Shown piece after piece: positions 47,974 through 58,063 of a stretch of 64,000 nt of DNA. The translations under genes were made by a program, and so were the position numbers. Each line of letters opens with the position of its first letter. Within the stretch, counting starts at the first letter, position 1. This DNA is from a virus, in the IMG/VR virus record IMGVR_UViG_3300023174_000121, positions 21,947-85,946 of that record. One strand, written 5' to 3'. The notes under the pieces are model-generated. The model made no database searches. It had not been told where the DNA came from and was given only the letters and a program-made list of their open reading frames with translations.

Positions 47974-48330
47974 CTAAATCTTCTTCTTTAGTTGATTGTA
48001 TAAATTTAAATCTAAAACATCCATATTTTCCGGAGCATCATAATTTAGGTAAAGAAAAAACGCATTGATGATATCGTGATTCTTTTTTTGAATCTTGAAT
48101 CTCAACATAGTTACAGTAGCTTCAACACCAAAAACATTTGAAAGAGAAATTATATGGTTTAATATCAATCTTTCTTTTAAGTCTTTTTTATCTGAGTATC
48201 TATTTACAAGTCTTTTAATGTATTTGATAGTTTGCAAATCATCAAGAAACTCTAAAATAGATACACAGTTTGGATTTACATAATTTTTTACTGCATATTC
48301 ATCAAAATTATCATCAGTCAAAACAATCAT
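47974..48330 (-). CDS. DUF7207-like phage protein
   Basis: A 118-aa protein: PNCVSILEFLDDLQTIKYIKRLVNRY, LKERLILNHIISLSNVFGVEATVTMLRF. Conserved in T4-like aquatic phages directly after the preceding type of gene. Function unknown. Confidence 0.75.
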   Translation of the reverse strand: MIVLTDDNFDEYAVKNYVNPNCVSILEFLDDLQTIKYIKRLVNRYSDKKDLKERLILNHIISLSNVFGVEATVTMLRFKIQKKNHDIINAFFLYLNYDAPENMDVLDLNLYNQLKKKI

Positions 48331-48333
48331 AAA

Positions 48334-48861
48334 TTAGAATGTGCTTAATGCAGCCCTCTTAGTGACACCTGCACTTGTTGTGACGTAAATATAGTTTGCG
48401 TCCCAAGTAATTGTTCCAACCTGCCAATTGACAGATGAACTTGCTGGTGTATTCGCTGTACGAATTCTAACTGAGTCTGCATTAATATCAAGCGCAGACG
48501 TTGGAGAATTTGTAAGAATTCCAATTCTATCAGTAGATGCTTTAACATAAAACATATTCTCTTGATTGTCTGATTTGATTTGTGTATCAGACGCAGCACC
48601 ACTACTATTAATAACTACGCCTGTGCTAATAGTTACTGTGTTTGATGCAGTGAATGTGAAATTATTTGCGACTAATGTTGTATCACCAGTTGCAGTTAAA
48701 GCAATTGCATTTACGCTTACTGGTGATGTTGTTCCAAAAAAATCACCAATAGTAATTTTTTTGCTAATTGGGGATCCTAAAGGATCATCAATAATTAACA
48801 ACAAGTCTTCTTTTGTTGGTACAGTCAATGCGGCTAACTGCGTTACCTTCTTATCTGCCAT
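48334..48861 (-). CDS. Virion structural protein, fibre-like repeats
   Basis: A 175-aa protein starting MADKKVTQLAALTVPTKEDLLLIID, the usual N-terminus of phage fibre/appendage proteins, then Ser/Thr/Asn-rich beta repeats and IGILTNSPTSALDINADSVRI, a pattern of bacterial and phage fibre knobs. Likely a tail fibre or neck whisker. Confidence 0.7.
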   Translation of the reverse strand: MADKKVTQLAALTVPTKEDLLLIIDDPLGSPISKKITIGDFFGTTSPVSVNAIALTATGDTTLVANNFTFTASNTVTISTGVVINSSGAASDTQIKSDNQENMFYVKASTDRIGILTNSPTSALDINADSVRIRTANTPASSSVNWQVGTITWDANYIYVTTSAGVTKRAALSTF

Positions 48862-48923
48862 TCTTTTCTCCTAATGTAAACCCAATTGAATGGGAATGCT
48901 ACTACCGGGACTCGGACCAAAAT

Positions 48924-48947
48924 GGGTGATAGTTTTACCTATCACCC
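48924..48947 (-). terminator. Hairpin between structural genes
   Basis: 9-bp perfect stem GGGTGATAG/CTATCACCC with a 6-nt loop; followed on the minus strand by ATTTTGG, a weak T tract. May attenuate transcription between 48963 and 48861. Confidence 0.5.
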
Positions 48948-48962
48948 CATAAGATAAAGTTT

Positions 48963-49769
48963 TTATACTGTAATCAATAGTGCGTTTGCAGATGTTGTGT
49001 TTGCAGACTGACCAACTGAAGACATTGTGACGCGGAAGATCGCATTCGATAGTCCACCACCACCAGCAGCAATTGTATTGTTTGCAATTGTCAATGTTGC
49101 ATTGGTTGTGTTTGTGTATGTACCAGTGTTTGTTAGATCCACGAATGCTGCATTTGCATTCGCTGCGCGCTGCCAACGGTAGTTGATTGTATTTCCAGTA
49201 GGCTGAATTGTTGCAACAATTGTAAACGATGCTGCCGAATTGTTGGCTGCCGAGTTTGCACTTGGTTGTGTAACAATAGTAATGAAACTGTCTGGGAATG
49301 TTGCATCGTCATCTGTATCATTGTAAATATTCGGGAATGCAACTAATGTCTCATACTTTTTACGAGAATTACCATGCATGTCGGTATATCGAATAACGTT
49401 TACCCAACCAGCATGTGTGTGTGAATCAGCTCTAGCTTCATTTGAATCGACACCAAATGTGTAGATTGTGTTTGCTAATTGTGAACTTTGAACTGTTGCA
49501 CTATTAGCTGTTAACCATTTTGGTGTGTCTCTTCCATAAATAGTTGTAGCAACGTTAGCAGCTGTCCAAGCAGGTTCAAATGTCAATGATGTATTGCTTG
49601 CAATTGATAGAATTTTGCGGCTTGAGCCATTAATTAAAATTGTACTACCAACTTGAAGTTCTGTTGTAAAAACAGTTCCAGTTCCTGTTAAAATTGATGT
49701 ATTAACTGTGTTATTTGCAAAAGCAGTTCCAGTTAATGTGAAAGTGTCTCTTTGTCCCCATAGTGCCAT
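48963..49769 (-). CDS. Virion structural protein with Ig-like domain
   Basis: A 268-aa protein with N-terminus MALWGQRDTFTLTGTAF and an Ig-like C-terminal part (INYRWQRAANANAAFVDLTN, then TLTIANNTIAAG) typical of phage surface domains. Preceded by a late promoter box at 49824-49831. Confidence 0.75.
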   Translation of the reverse strand: MALWGQRDTFTLTGTAFANNTVNTSILTGTGTVFTTELQVGSTILINGSSRKILSIASNTSLTFEPAWTAANVATTIYGRDTPKWLTANSATVQSSQLANTIYTFGVDSNEARADSHTHAGWVNVIRYTDMHGNSRKKYETLVAFPNIYNDTDDDATFPDSFITIVTQPSANSAANNSAASFTIVATIQPTGNTINYRWQRAANANAAFVDLTNTGTYTNTTNATLTIANNTIAAGGGGLSNAIFRVTMSSVGQSANTTSANALLITV

Positions 49770-49782
49770 GGTGGTCTCCTTT

Positions 49783-50277
49783 TTAGTATCCTAGTTTTCT
49801 TAATTGCGAAATTGTATTCATACTATTTATATGGCGAACTCCAACACCACCTTTAGCAATCCACTCTTTAATGTTCTTTTCGTAATCGTCAATTAAAAGA
49901 TTTGGTCTTCCATCTTCACTTACTGCATATTGTTGTTTATCTTCTCTTGGAACAAGAAGAATTTTTTCTACATGACCCAAATGTTTTCTAACCCATTCAA
50001 TCTTTTCTGGCTTACATGTAATCATGCGCTTAGATGGAGTCGATAGAATATATGGATTATGTGGACGAATGAATCTCCAAAGTGTTAGTGCATCTGGCAT
50101 AGGCTCTAGATTCGCCCAAAACTTTGGAACTTGTTTCATTGCTTCCCACTTAGCATTCTTTTCTTCTTCTGGAAAAGGTTTTAGTCCAGCAGCAGCTAAC
50201 ACTTTATTAGCACCACCGACGAAGTTAACCAAAACCTGATCCATGTCACAATAAATTTGAGGCAATTCATTCGTCAT
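49783..50277 (-). CDS. HAD-family 5'-nucleotidase-like hydrolase
   Basis: A 164-aa protein: motif I YCDMDQVLVNF (Asp nucleophile pair), then ILSTPSKR and LLIDDYEKNIKEW (motif IV). Resembles 5'(3')-deoxyribonucleotidase-type HAD proteins common in T4-like phages. The downstream late promoter lies in its 3' end. Confidence 0.8.
   Translation of the reverse strand: MTNELPQIYCDMDQVLVNFVGGANKVLAAAGLKPFPEEEKNAKWEAMKQVPKFWANLEPMPDALTLWRFIRPHNPYILSTPSKRMITCKPEKIEWVRKHLGHVEKILLVPREDKQQYAVSEDGRPNLLIDDYEKNIKEWIAKGGVGVRHINSMNTISQLRKLGY
49824..49831 (-). promoter_or_regulatory. T4-type late promoter box inside the HAD gene
   Basis: TATAAATA on the minus strand, about 55 bp before the structural gene start at 49769. 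Confidence 0.55.
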
Positions 50278-50278
50278 T

Positions 50279-52036
50279 TTAACTCTTCATCTCTGGATTA
50301 ATTTCAATTGGCTCTTTCTTTCCAGTCAATTGATCGCCCTTTTCGACGTTTGCTTTGCTTGGAGTTTCTTCTTCTTTCTTCATCATTTTCTTTTTAGCTA
50401 AGTCTTTAACACGCTTCACAACTCTAGATGCTTCTGAAACAACTTCTTCATTAGCTGAAACATTTCCAACAGTTTTGATTTTAACTTTAGCATCAACACC
50501 TAAGTCTTTAAACGCTTTGTTGAATTTCTTCTCTAAAGGCTTTCCACCAGATTTGAATTCTGGAATCTTCTCTTCTTTTTTCATATTATCAGAACCAGTA
50601 GCAAGCCATTTAGCAACACCAGTTTTTGTCACTTGTCCCTTCATCAATTTTTTTGTTTCTTGATTGATTGGCTGACTTTCATCTGTCAATTGCTTTTCAG
50701 CTTTATTCAATTTTTGATTATACGAACGCTCTAAACTGTCTGATTTTGGACTACCATTTTGTTCTAATTGAACTTCTTCTTTCTTAACGTCATGTCCATA
50801 TTTCTTTTTATACCAATCTGGCATACCATTCTTTTGACGGAAGTATCTAACTGTCGCAGCATCATTAGCTTGATCGCGATATTTGTTCTCTGCATTAGTA
50901 TTGTGACCTTTCATTGCTTCTGCAGCTTTGTGTGCGTCTTTACCAATGTAAATTAATTCAGCATCACTCTTCTTGTGATAGTCATGGCCTTCTAATGGAT
51001 GACGCTGTGATGGGCGTCCTTCATCCAATTGTGTTTCTTCATTAGTTTTTGATCTAACAATTCCGTTACCACCTTTTTCTTTTACCGATGATAAAAACTT
51101 ATGTGCATCATCTTTTGATTTATAATGTGCAACTGCAATTTTTGGATCAGTTTTTTTCATTTTATACAAAACAGAATGTTGTTCTTCTTTAAGTTCAATT
51201 TCTTCTTTTTTCATGCCCATGCGATTGACACGATTCTTTGCAAGACCAGAAACAAACTTAATACCTGCGTCTGAAAGTGTTTGCAATTCTGGCTTACCCA
51301 ACTTATCTAACATAGAAATAAGTTTCTTATAGTTATCGCTAGACGGATCAATTCTATCAATCTTAGAATACTCAGCTTTCATTCTACTAATTTGTGCTGA
51401 ACTAATTCCTTCTTGCAATTTAACTTCTTCATCCATATCATCTGGATCACTTTCATCTTTTCCTTTTGCAGTCCATTTAACGGATGATTGCTTCTTTCCG
51501 TCAACTTTTCTTGCAATTTTATTCTTGTCATCAAACCATGTATATGAACCATCAGAATTTTGTTTAACACGATGACCCATATTCATGTGTGCTTTCATTG
51601 CTGCATCATTTTCATCTAAAGTCTCGGACTCAGCAACTTTCTTTTTCACTTCACCAGTCTTTGGATTTACATGATCGCCTTTGCTTACGCCAGACTTATA
51701 AACTTTTTCGCCAGTTGTTGGATGAACAAAATAGTCACCTCTCTTTGGATCATATCCAATAGATTTGACTTTGTATTGTTCGCCACCTTCTTCTAAATCT
51801 TGATCTTCATCCATATTTCCATTAGATGCAAGTCTTTCTTTACGTCTTTGTGCGGCAAAGTCCGCACCTTGTGGTTTCTTTTTATTGCGTAAAGCAGAAA
51901 GATCCTCACCATCAATCTTGCCATTCTTATTCTTGTCGATTTTCTTTTGCTTGTCGCTTAGTTCTTCAGACAATACACCTTTAACTGCGTCCAAAAGACC
52001 TTTAGGCAATCCCATTTTATCTGCTAGTGTTGACAT
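50279..52036 (-). CDS. Modular virion-internal protein, 585 aa, with L-x-E linkers
   Basis: A string of small modules separated by sites of the form L/I-x-E: DLEE, TLDE, KLQE, ELKE, QLDE. T4 gp21 prohead protease cuts after such motifs. Modules include an EF-hand loop (DKNKNGKIDGEDL, about 34-46), a YDPKRGDYFVHPTTGEKVY unit and a DQANDAATVRYFRQKNGMPDWYKKKYG unit, the last known from other marine T4-like phages. Lys/Glu rich. Likely packaged in the head and cut during maturation; inferred. Confidence 0.65.
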   Translation of the reverse strand: MSTLADKMGLPKGLLDAVKGVLSEELSDKQKKIDKNKNGKIDGEDLSALRNKKKPQGADFAAQRRKERLASNGNMDEDQDLEEGGEQYKVKSIGYDPKRGDYFVHPTTGEKVYKSGVSKGDHVNPKTGEVKKKVAESETLDENDAAMKAHMNMGHRVKQNSDGSYTWFDDKNKIARKVDGKKQSSVKWTAKGKDESDPDDMDEEVKLQEGISSAQISRMKAEYSKIDRIDPSSDNYKKLISMLDKLGKPELQTLSDAGIKFVSGLAKNRVNRMGMKKEEIELKEEQHSVLYKMKKTDPKIAVAHYKSKDDAHKFLSSVKEKGGNGIVRSKTNEETQLDEGRPSQRHPLEGHDYHKKSDAELIYIGKDAHKAAEAMKGHNTNAENKYRDQANDAATVRYFRQKNGMPDWYKKKYGHDVKKEEVQLEQNGSPKSDSLERSYNQKLNKAEKQLTDESQPINQETKKLMKGQVTKTGVAKWLATGSDNMKKEEKIPEFKSGGKPLEKKFNKAFKDLGVDAKVKIKTVGNVSANEEVVSEASRVVKRVKDLAKKKMMKKEEETPSKANVEKGDQLTGKKEPIEINPEMKS

Positions 52037-52081
52037 TTTACTATCTCCTGTATTTTTTAATCTGAATTACTTATATTAAGG

Positions 52082-52666
52082 CTATACGAATAGTGATGGC
52101 GTTTCATACGCACCAGAAATATCGAAATGGCTTGTGTTTGATGTTGCGCCAACTGGTGTGTTGGCTTTCCACGCAAGGTCTGTTGTGCTACCGGAATAGT
52201 AAAATAACATTGTTGTATTTCCCGTTGTATCGAGATCCGTAATACCCGCTATATGGTATTTTGTATCTCCAGTTACCTGATGTAATGTTCCACCTCGTTG
52301 TGTCATCGTTGAGCTTGATGCAAAAGGCAATGTGCATTGAAATTGACTGTTTGCACCAAAATCTGTTGTGTTTGCAAAACTTACGTTCACTCTAAAGTGG
52401 ACAATCGCACCTTGTTTGACATAACTTCCTGTTGATACTGTGCCAGATAATGTATTACCAGATACAGTTTTGAATTGTGGGTCAAATGATGAACTGATCG
52501 AAGAAATGCCAAAAGGTATGCCACCAGGCGTTGTGCCATTAGAAAGTCTCAGTGGCGTTGTGCCATCTACATCATAGAATACTTCACCAATTGTACCGAT
52601 GTAAGTATTAGCCCGTGTGCCACCCATTTTGTCGGTGAATATTTTAAATGTTGAATTAGTTGTCAT
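52082..52666 (-). CDS. Virion structural protein, fibre-like
   Basis: A 194-aa Ser/Thr/Gly-rich beta protein. GTIGEVFYDVDGTTPLRLSNG is the segment seen in phage appendage proteins. Likely tail fibre or base-plate decoration. Confidence 0.65.
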   Translation of the reverse strand: MTTNSTFKIFTDKMGGTRANTYIGTIGEVFYDVDGTTPLRLSNGTTPGGIPFGISSISSSFDPQFKTVSGNTLSGTVSTGSYVKQGAIVHFRVNVSFANTTDFGANSQFQCTLPFASSSTMTQRGGTLHQVTGDTKYHIAGITDLDTTGNTTMLFYYSGSTTDLAWKANTPVGATSNTSHFDISGAYETPSLFV

Positions 52667-52692
52667 TGTATCTCTCTCGTATTACTCTCGTA

Positions 52693-55600
52693 TTAACTAT
52701 CTACTTTGGAACCAGCACGCCATTGATAGCATGACCAATAGTTTGCTTTCCACTTAGGACCTGGATTATCGCAACCATGTCTTGCTCTATAACTTGCTCT
52801 ACGTTCAGGATCGTCACGTTTGATTTCCATATTAGGATCACCAAATCTAACAATCACAACATCACCATTTGGTCCCATAGTATAAACGCCAAACTTTTTA
52901 TTTTCGCCTGGTGTTCTAAAAGGATCATTTAATTTAACAGTTTTACCTTGATAATCTGCTTCAACTAAAATATTTTCCCAATCTACAGTTTCGACAATCT
53001 CATCTTTACAATCACCACAACATGAAGTTTCTTCATCAAAAATCTTTTTCTTTCTTTGTGTAGTGATATCATTCAATGTATTCATCACACTATTTGCTGA
53101 ATATTTAGCCGTAATGATATCTGGGCTTTGTCCTGGAGTTGCTCTTGCATAAGACATTCTTAGTGCATCTGTTCCCCATTCTAATGCTTCAGCGAATTTA
53201 GAGAACTCTTCATTCTTTTTTACTTTAGATGCTAAGTCACTATCCGCTCCACCCCAGGTACCTTGACCTTTTGTAATGAATGAATTAACTCTAGCAAATG
53301 CCCATTGCTGTGGTGTAGTTCCTGGACGATGACCACCTTGCCATGCAGCCATACCACGATTGTAGACTTGTTTCAATATGCTATATGAAATGCCAGACTT
53401 TTCAGCTTTCTTTTGAAGCCCCTCAATTTCTTCGATGATTGGTCTAAATTCTTCATATGCTGAACCATAATCACTTGCTGGTGCATCCATTGTGTATTGG
53501 TCAAGAACGGAATCATCGATTTCACCAGAATATTCTCCATCGTCATCTTCTTCGTCACCCATTTCAAAATTATCTTCAAATTGCAAATAGTCTGATGCAG
53601 TTGCAATGTAATCAGCAGCCTTTGTAATCTTTGAAAGAACCCACTGATCTGGTTCTTCGTCCATTTCATCAAGCATATCTAATAAATCGTTTGCATCTTC
53701 AATCATGTTTGCTAATTCGATTTGAGCCATTTCGATTCCATCCATTTCTGGAGAATCTTCGTAATTATCTTCATAATCATCCATAGACTCTTTAACTACT
53801 TTGAAATAGTCTTCAGCGTCTTTTTTACTCTTAAATGTTCTAGTCTCGCTTGATAGTTTTCCTGTCACTTTCCACTCAGTTCCATTTCCAGACTTTCCTG
53901 CTGGAGTAGAAATCTTTTCAATCTTTGGTGTAGACTTTGATGCTGGAGTAATATACTTTTTAAATTTATCATCAACAGATTCTTTTTGCAATTGCTTTCT
54001 TGTCATTCCAAATAGACTATCAGAAGATAGAACCATATCTAGAAGTGTAGATAGCAAATCATTTGTTGCAGACTTTTCTTGTGTGCTTAATTGATCGCCA
54101 GATTTTAGTTTCTCCATTGAACGCTTGAGAACAGATAACATCTTTGTGTCAGCTAATCCCATGCGAACTAATTGGTCTAGTCTTGATGATTCTTTTCTAT
54201 CCATAGATTCACCATACATCTTTTTAAATTTAAGTGTGTGTTTTGATTGAGGCATTCCTTTTTCTCTCGCTTCTTTATCTCCTGGCGCATCTTCATAGCC
54301 AGACTTATCTGAATCTGATTTTGGTCCATTCTTTTCAAAATGAGCTGATCGTAATTCTTTTGTATTTTTATCTAGTCCAGCATAATATTTTTTAGGCTGA
54401 GTGCCTTCTTTACTTTTAATATCTGGATCTTGAGCAACTTCATTCAAATTAAAAGTTAGAGAAAATAACTCATCCATTGTGCTTTCTCTTTTCATCAATG
54501 CTTTTTGTTTTCTTTGCATTTCTTTTTGTCTTTCAGCACCAACTAATCTTGCTGCAAGTTTTTTAATTCCCGGCAACATCTTCTGTAGTCTTGTGTCTAC
54601 GCTAATCTTTTCGCCTGTGCTTAATGATGCATAATTCTTCCCGCCAGTAATTCTAGCCCTAAACAATTTGTATGCATCTTTAACTGCACGACCTTTTAGG
54701 CGTTTAGGATCAGCAAATCGTTTCGCTTGAGCAAGTCTTGTTCTAAGTAAACGCTTCTGCATTCTCTTAAATCTTTGACCTCTTGCAAGTCTTTGTGAAT
54801 AGCCCAAAATAGATTCGTTTTTCTCGTCTTCTTTTTTCTTTTGATCGTGAGAATTAATCATTGCTGTCAATCTCCTTTCTCTATCTTGTGCTGCAGCGTA
54901 TGGCTTGTTTCGTTCTCTTTCTTTTTCAATTGCTCTCTGTATTTTTTGTGCAGCAGTTAGTTTAATCTTTGCTTCATCTAAGTCTTCTTTTACTACTTTC
55001 TTTGGATTATTACCTGGTCTCTTCACTTTGATTTGTCCCGATGAAAGACCAGTCTGAAACTTTTCCATGTGCTTCTTTGCTTCAGCACTAGAAAACATTG
55101 GTCCTAGATGTTTATGAAATTGTTCTAAATCACCCTTTTCTGCAGCAGTTCTCATTGCTGTTCCAGACATTCCATGCGATCTATCAGAGTCTTCTGGATG
55201 ATGAATAGTGATAGAAGTCCATCTATTGTCTCCCATCTCTTTAATCTTACCAGCTTCTAATGATGCCTTTAGTCCTTGTGCAAAATCTTTTCTATCGTGT
55301 CCGACTAGAATGTGTAAATGCTTTTCACCAGTCTTAGGTAAAGCATTGTATGCATTAGCAATAGTTTCTCCACCAGACTTTACCAAATGCGTTTGTAGAT
55401 TAGACTGCTTCCATTGTTTGGAAAGAATATCTTTTCTTTCTTCTCCAGAGTAAAGATCAGCTTTATTTGAAACGCCAATATGCTTTGCGCCAGGCAATTT
55501 CTTTAAAGCTGCACCAAGATCAAGTGCATGTCCCATGTGCGATATTGGAGAAAATCCAGTCAAAGGAATAACACTAGCGTGATGTACATCGTCTTTCTTT

Positions 55601-57072
55601 TCTAAAATAGGATTAAAACTTTCTTTTGCTAAACTAGTAGTAACCCATGGATCCATGATCACTAATGTTTTACCTCTTTGCATTACATTGCTATTATTAA
55701 AATCCATAATATCAATACTAAAATCTAATTTACGACCAGTCGATATAATCGATTTCATCGTTTCATAAAACTTTGCATATTTTTTATATTCTGGATTTAG
55801 TGGTTTATTCTGTTCAGCATCATCTACCATATCTAAAATCATATCATCATAATCTGGATCTAGTTCTTGCAATCGTTCCATTGCTATTTGTCGAAACTGT
55901 TCACCATCCATTTCAAATGTTGCATGATGCTGTCCCTGAACTTCTACAAATTTTGGTAGATGTGGATTGCTTTTATTCTTTTGACAATAATCATAAAATG
56001 CTAGAAAAGTATTGTCAGCAGTTTTAATGTCACCAGATTCTGGTACTAGTATTTTAATAACTGGTCCTGTCTTTTTAGCAAACACTTGTGCATCTGTTCC
56101 ATCGCCAAGTTGGCCATAACCCAATTTGTGCATATGGGCGCGAATCAAATCGACATGTTTTTTATGATCAAATTCATTTAATGTGTTTTCAGCAACAGTA
56201 TCTTTAACTCCAAGCTGCTTTCTTAAAAGTTCTAATGCTGGCTTGTTATTGATATGTTTATTTGTTTTAGTTACATCACCCTTAAACTTATCATAAATTG
56301 CTTGATGATGTGACTTAGGTATGTGCTTTTTAATTAGTTGTACAATACCTTGAAAAGAATGTAATTGTTTAGCATCAGCATTTGATCCAAACAATGTTTT
56401 TGTCATTTTTTCAATGCTATTTTCCCAAGCAGCGTCTTTATTTGTTCTTGATCCAACGCCATATAGGATTGAAAATTTGTGTTGATCTGTTCCAACAGCA
56501 TTTAATAGTTGCTTATGATGTACGCCTTTGATACCAAGTTTTGTATCACTCCAATCGGCTGAATGTGCAAACTGATCAAACTCTGAAGGCTCATGGTCAC
56601 TATATGCAGACTTCTCAAAATCTAGCTGATGATGTTCTCCACTATCATGGCGCATAATTGCATGATGTTCTGCACCACCACTCTTCATTCCAACGTATGT
56701 GTATTTGCCGAACTTTTGCCCAGGAGTTAAATGCTGTGCTATTGTTGGCATATGTTCTTGTGGAATCTTTACGTCAATGTCACCAGCTTCTTTTTTATGT
56801 GTAGTAAACTCAACATCAGAAATACTTTTGTTCATTAGACTTTTAGTCGAACCAGAATACGTTGTTCCAGTTGCTAATGCCTTTGCGTCTTTACCAAATA
56901 GATCTGCACCGTATGCTTTATTAAATGATTGATGCATTGCATGAAGCATATCATATGTATCTTTTTGAACTTGCGCTCTATTTTCTGGAGTGATTTTAAT
57001 TGGAACAGCAGTCTCACCAGTCTTTAATTTGACATTGCCACCTTCATCTAATATTTCTTTAAACGACAACAT
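52693..57072 (-). CDS. Giant multi-enzyme virion polyprotein, 1459 aa
   Basis: Domain order. 1-10 leader ending LDE. About 11-298: pol-beta-like nucleotidyltransferase (YSGSTKSLM at 73-80, GDID with Asp98/Asp100, third Asp in QLDFE). 301-490: protein-kinase-like domain (GDGTDAQVFAKK loop, SIDIMDFNNSNVM catalytic loop, VIMDPW). About 497-690: HxGH-type nucleotidylyltransferase (GFSPISHMGHALDLG, and SHGMSGTAMR). Then a basic helical region (about 700-870), small Lys-rich modules and a Cys-rich C-terminus (GCDNPGPKWKANYWSCYQW). Domain joints at 300, 491 and 700 end in L/I-x-E, like prohead-protease sites. Activities inferred from motifs. Confidence 0.72.
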   Translation of the reverse strand: MLSFKEILDEGGNVKLKTGETAVPIKITPENRAQVQKDTYDMLHAMHQSFNKAYGADLFGKDAKALATGTTYSGSTKSLMNKSISDVEFTTHKKEAGDIDVKIPQEHMPTIAQHLTPGQKFGKYTYVGMKSGGAEHHAIMRHDSGEHHQLDFEKSAYSDHEPSEFDQFAHSADWSDTKLGIKGVHHKQLLNAVGTDQHKFSILYGVGSRTNKDAAWENSIEKMTKTLFGSNADAKQLHSFQGIVQLIKKHIPKSHHQAIYDKFKGDVTKTNKHINNKPALELLRKQLGVKDTVAENTLNEFDHKKHVDLIRAHMHKLGYGQLGDGTDAQVFAKKTGPVIKILVPESGDIKTADNTFLAFYDYCQKNKSNPHLPKFVEVQGQHHATFEMDGEQFRQIAMERLQELDPDYDDMILDMVDDAEQNKPLNPEYKKYAKFYETMKSIISTGRKLDFSIDIMDFNNSNVMQRGKTLVIMDPWVTTSLAKESFNPILEKKDDVHHASVIPLTGFSPISHMGHALDLGAALKKLPGAKHIGVSNKADLYSGEERKDILSKQWKQSNLQTHLVKSGGETIANAYNALPKTGEKHLHILVGHDRKDFAQGLKASLEAGKIKEMGDNRWTSITIHHPEDSDRSHGMSGTAMRTAAEKGDLEQFHKHLGPMFSSAEAKKHMEKFQTGLSSGQIKVKRPGNNPKKVVKEDLDEAKIKLTAAQKIQRAIEKERERNKPYAAAQDRERRLTAMINSHDQKKKEDEKNESILGYSQRLARGQRFKRMQKRLLRTRLAQAKRFADPKRLKGRAVKDAYKLFRARITGGKNYASLSTGEKISVDTRLQKMLPGIKKLAARLVGAERQKEMQRKQKALMKRESTMDELFSLTFNLNEVAQDPDIKSKEGTQPKKYYAGLDKNTKELRSAHFEKNGPKSDSDKSGYEDAPGDKEAREKGMPQSKHTLKFKKMYGESMDRKESSRLDQLVRMGLADTKMLSVLKRSMEKLKSGDQLSTQEKSATNDLLSTLLDMVLSSDSLFGMTRKQLQKESVDDKFKKYITPASKSTPKIEKISTPAGKSGNGTEWKVTGKLSSETRTFKSKKDAEDYFKVVKESMDDYEDNYEDSPEMDGIEMAQIELANMIEDANDLLDMLDEMDEEPDQWVLSKITKAADYIATASDYLQFEDNFEMGDEEDDDGEYSGEIDDSVLDQYTMDAPASDYGSAYEEFRPIIEEIEGLQKKAEKSGISYSILKQVYNRGMAAWQGGHRPGTTPQQWAFARVNSFITKGQGTWGGADSDLASKVKKNEEFSKFAEALEWGTDALRMSYARATPGQSPDIITAKYSANSVMNTLNDITTQRKKKIFDEETSCCGDCKDEIVETVDWENILVEADYQGKTVKLNDPFRTPGENKKFGVYTMGPNGDVVIVRFGDPNMEIKRDDPERRASYRARHGCDNPGPKWKANYWSCYQWRAGSKVDS

Positions 57073-57073
57073 T

Positions 57074-58063
57074 TTAATCTCTCTTTTTTAAATTTTTAGC
57101 AGCATCTGACGCTCTATATTCTCTAAATGTGTCACTTGTCACTTTAAATCTTGGTGCATGTGGATTTGCTTCAGAAGGATGAATAACAGCACCTTCTGTT
57201 CCAGATCCCCATTTTGGTTTAATATTCAATCCTTTTACATGCGAATCTACTTTATCCGACACTTTCTTTTTGATAACATCAAACTTAGCAAGTTCAAGTG
57301 CTTTTTCTTCTTTATTTGTTTTTGTTGTTCTAGCTTTGATTAATTCGTGATTCAATTTATCGAATTCTTTTCTTTCATGGCTTACATCAACATTACCTTT
57401 AGTGTGATCTACTTTATCATCATCGAAATTGATGTTTGCGTCTGATAAATTCTTTTTAAAATATTCAATATCAAGATTTTTATTCTCTGGTAATTTAGAA
57501 TGAATTACGAATTTACCAACTTTACCCATGTGATGGGTAGCATAAGATGTTCCAACGAATTTAATTTCGCCTTCATGTTCACTTGGCTTTCCCCATGGCT
57601 TATAAAATGATTCACCTCTTACTTTAACTTCTTCGCCAGTTTTTTTATGCAAATCATTTAGATATTTTACTAATTTATGATTTGACTGCAATGTTCTATG
57701 AATGTGTGCAAATGCTTTTGCTGCTGTATAATCTGGTTCTTTTCCAGTTACTTCAGCTCTCTTTTTAACTCTATTTGAATAATCTTCTGGGTGACGCATT
57801 TTGTCATTTCCAGAACCTGTCGATTGTGTATAAAATCCTTGATCATCATAGCCAATCATCATTGATTGACCATCTGTCTTTTCTGTTGTAGTGTGAATGT
57901 GGACTTTATTGTCGTGAGTCAGATTTTGAAACTGCTCATGGTCCATTGTTGTAATGTGAGGTAAGCCTTGGCGAATAGATTCGGTAATTGTTTCCGATCT
58001 ATCTTCTTTCAATAGTCCTGCTTTTTGAAGCCAAATTTTGCTTTTAAATTCTTTCAAGTACAT
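57074..58063 (-). CDS. Ligase-type nucleotidyltransferase (RNA/DNA ligase-like)
   Basis: A 329-aa protein. Motif I EKTDGQSMMIG (Lys nucleophile), EVKVRGESF, EIKFVGTSYATHHMGKVGKFVIHSKL (motif III-like), EGAVIHPSE (motif IV) and RFKVTSD (motif V Lys). These are the covalent nucleotidyltransferase motifs of polynucleotide ligases. The leader GLLKE/TITE has L-x-E-like sites. Directly upstream of the giant polyprotein gene and behind a late promoter. Confidence 0.7.
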   Translation of the reverse strand: MYLKEFKSKIWLQKAGLLKEDRSETITESIRQGLPHITTMDHEQFQNLTHDNKVHIHTTTEKTDGQSMMIGYDDQGFYTQSTGSGNDKMRHPEDYSNRVKKRAEVTGKEPDYTAAKAFAHIHRTLQSNHKLVKYLNDLHKKTGEEVKVRGESFYKPWGKPSEHEGEIKFVGTSYATHHMGKVGKFVIHSKLPENKNLDIEYFKKNLSDANINFDDDKVDHTKGNVDVSHERKEFDKLNHELIKARTTKTNKEEKALELAKFDVIKKKVSDKVDSHVKGLNIKPKWGSGTEGAVIHPSEANPHAPRFKVTSDTFREYRASDAAKNLKKRD

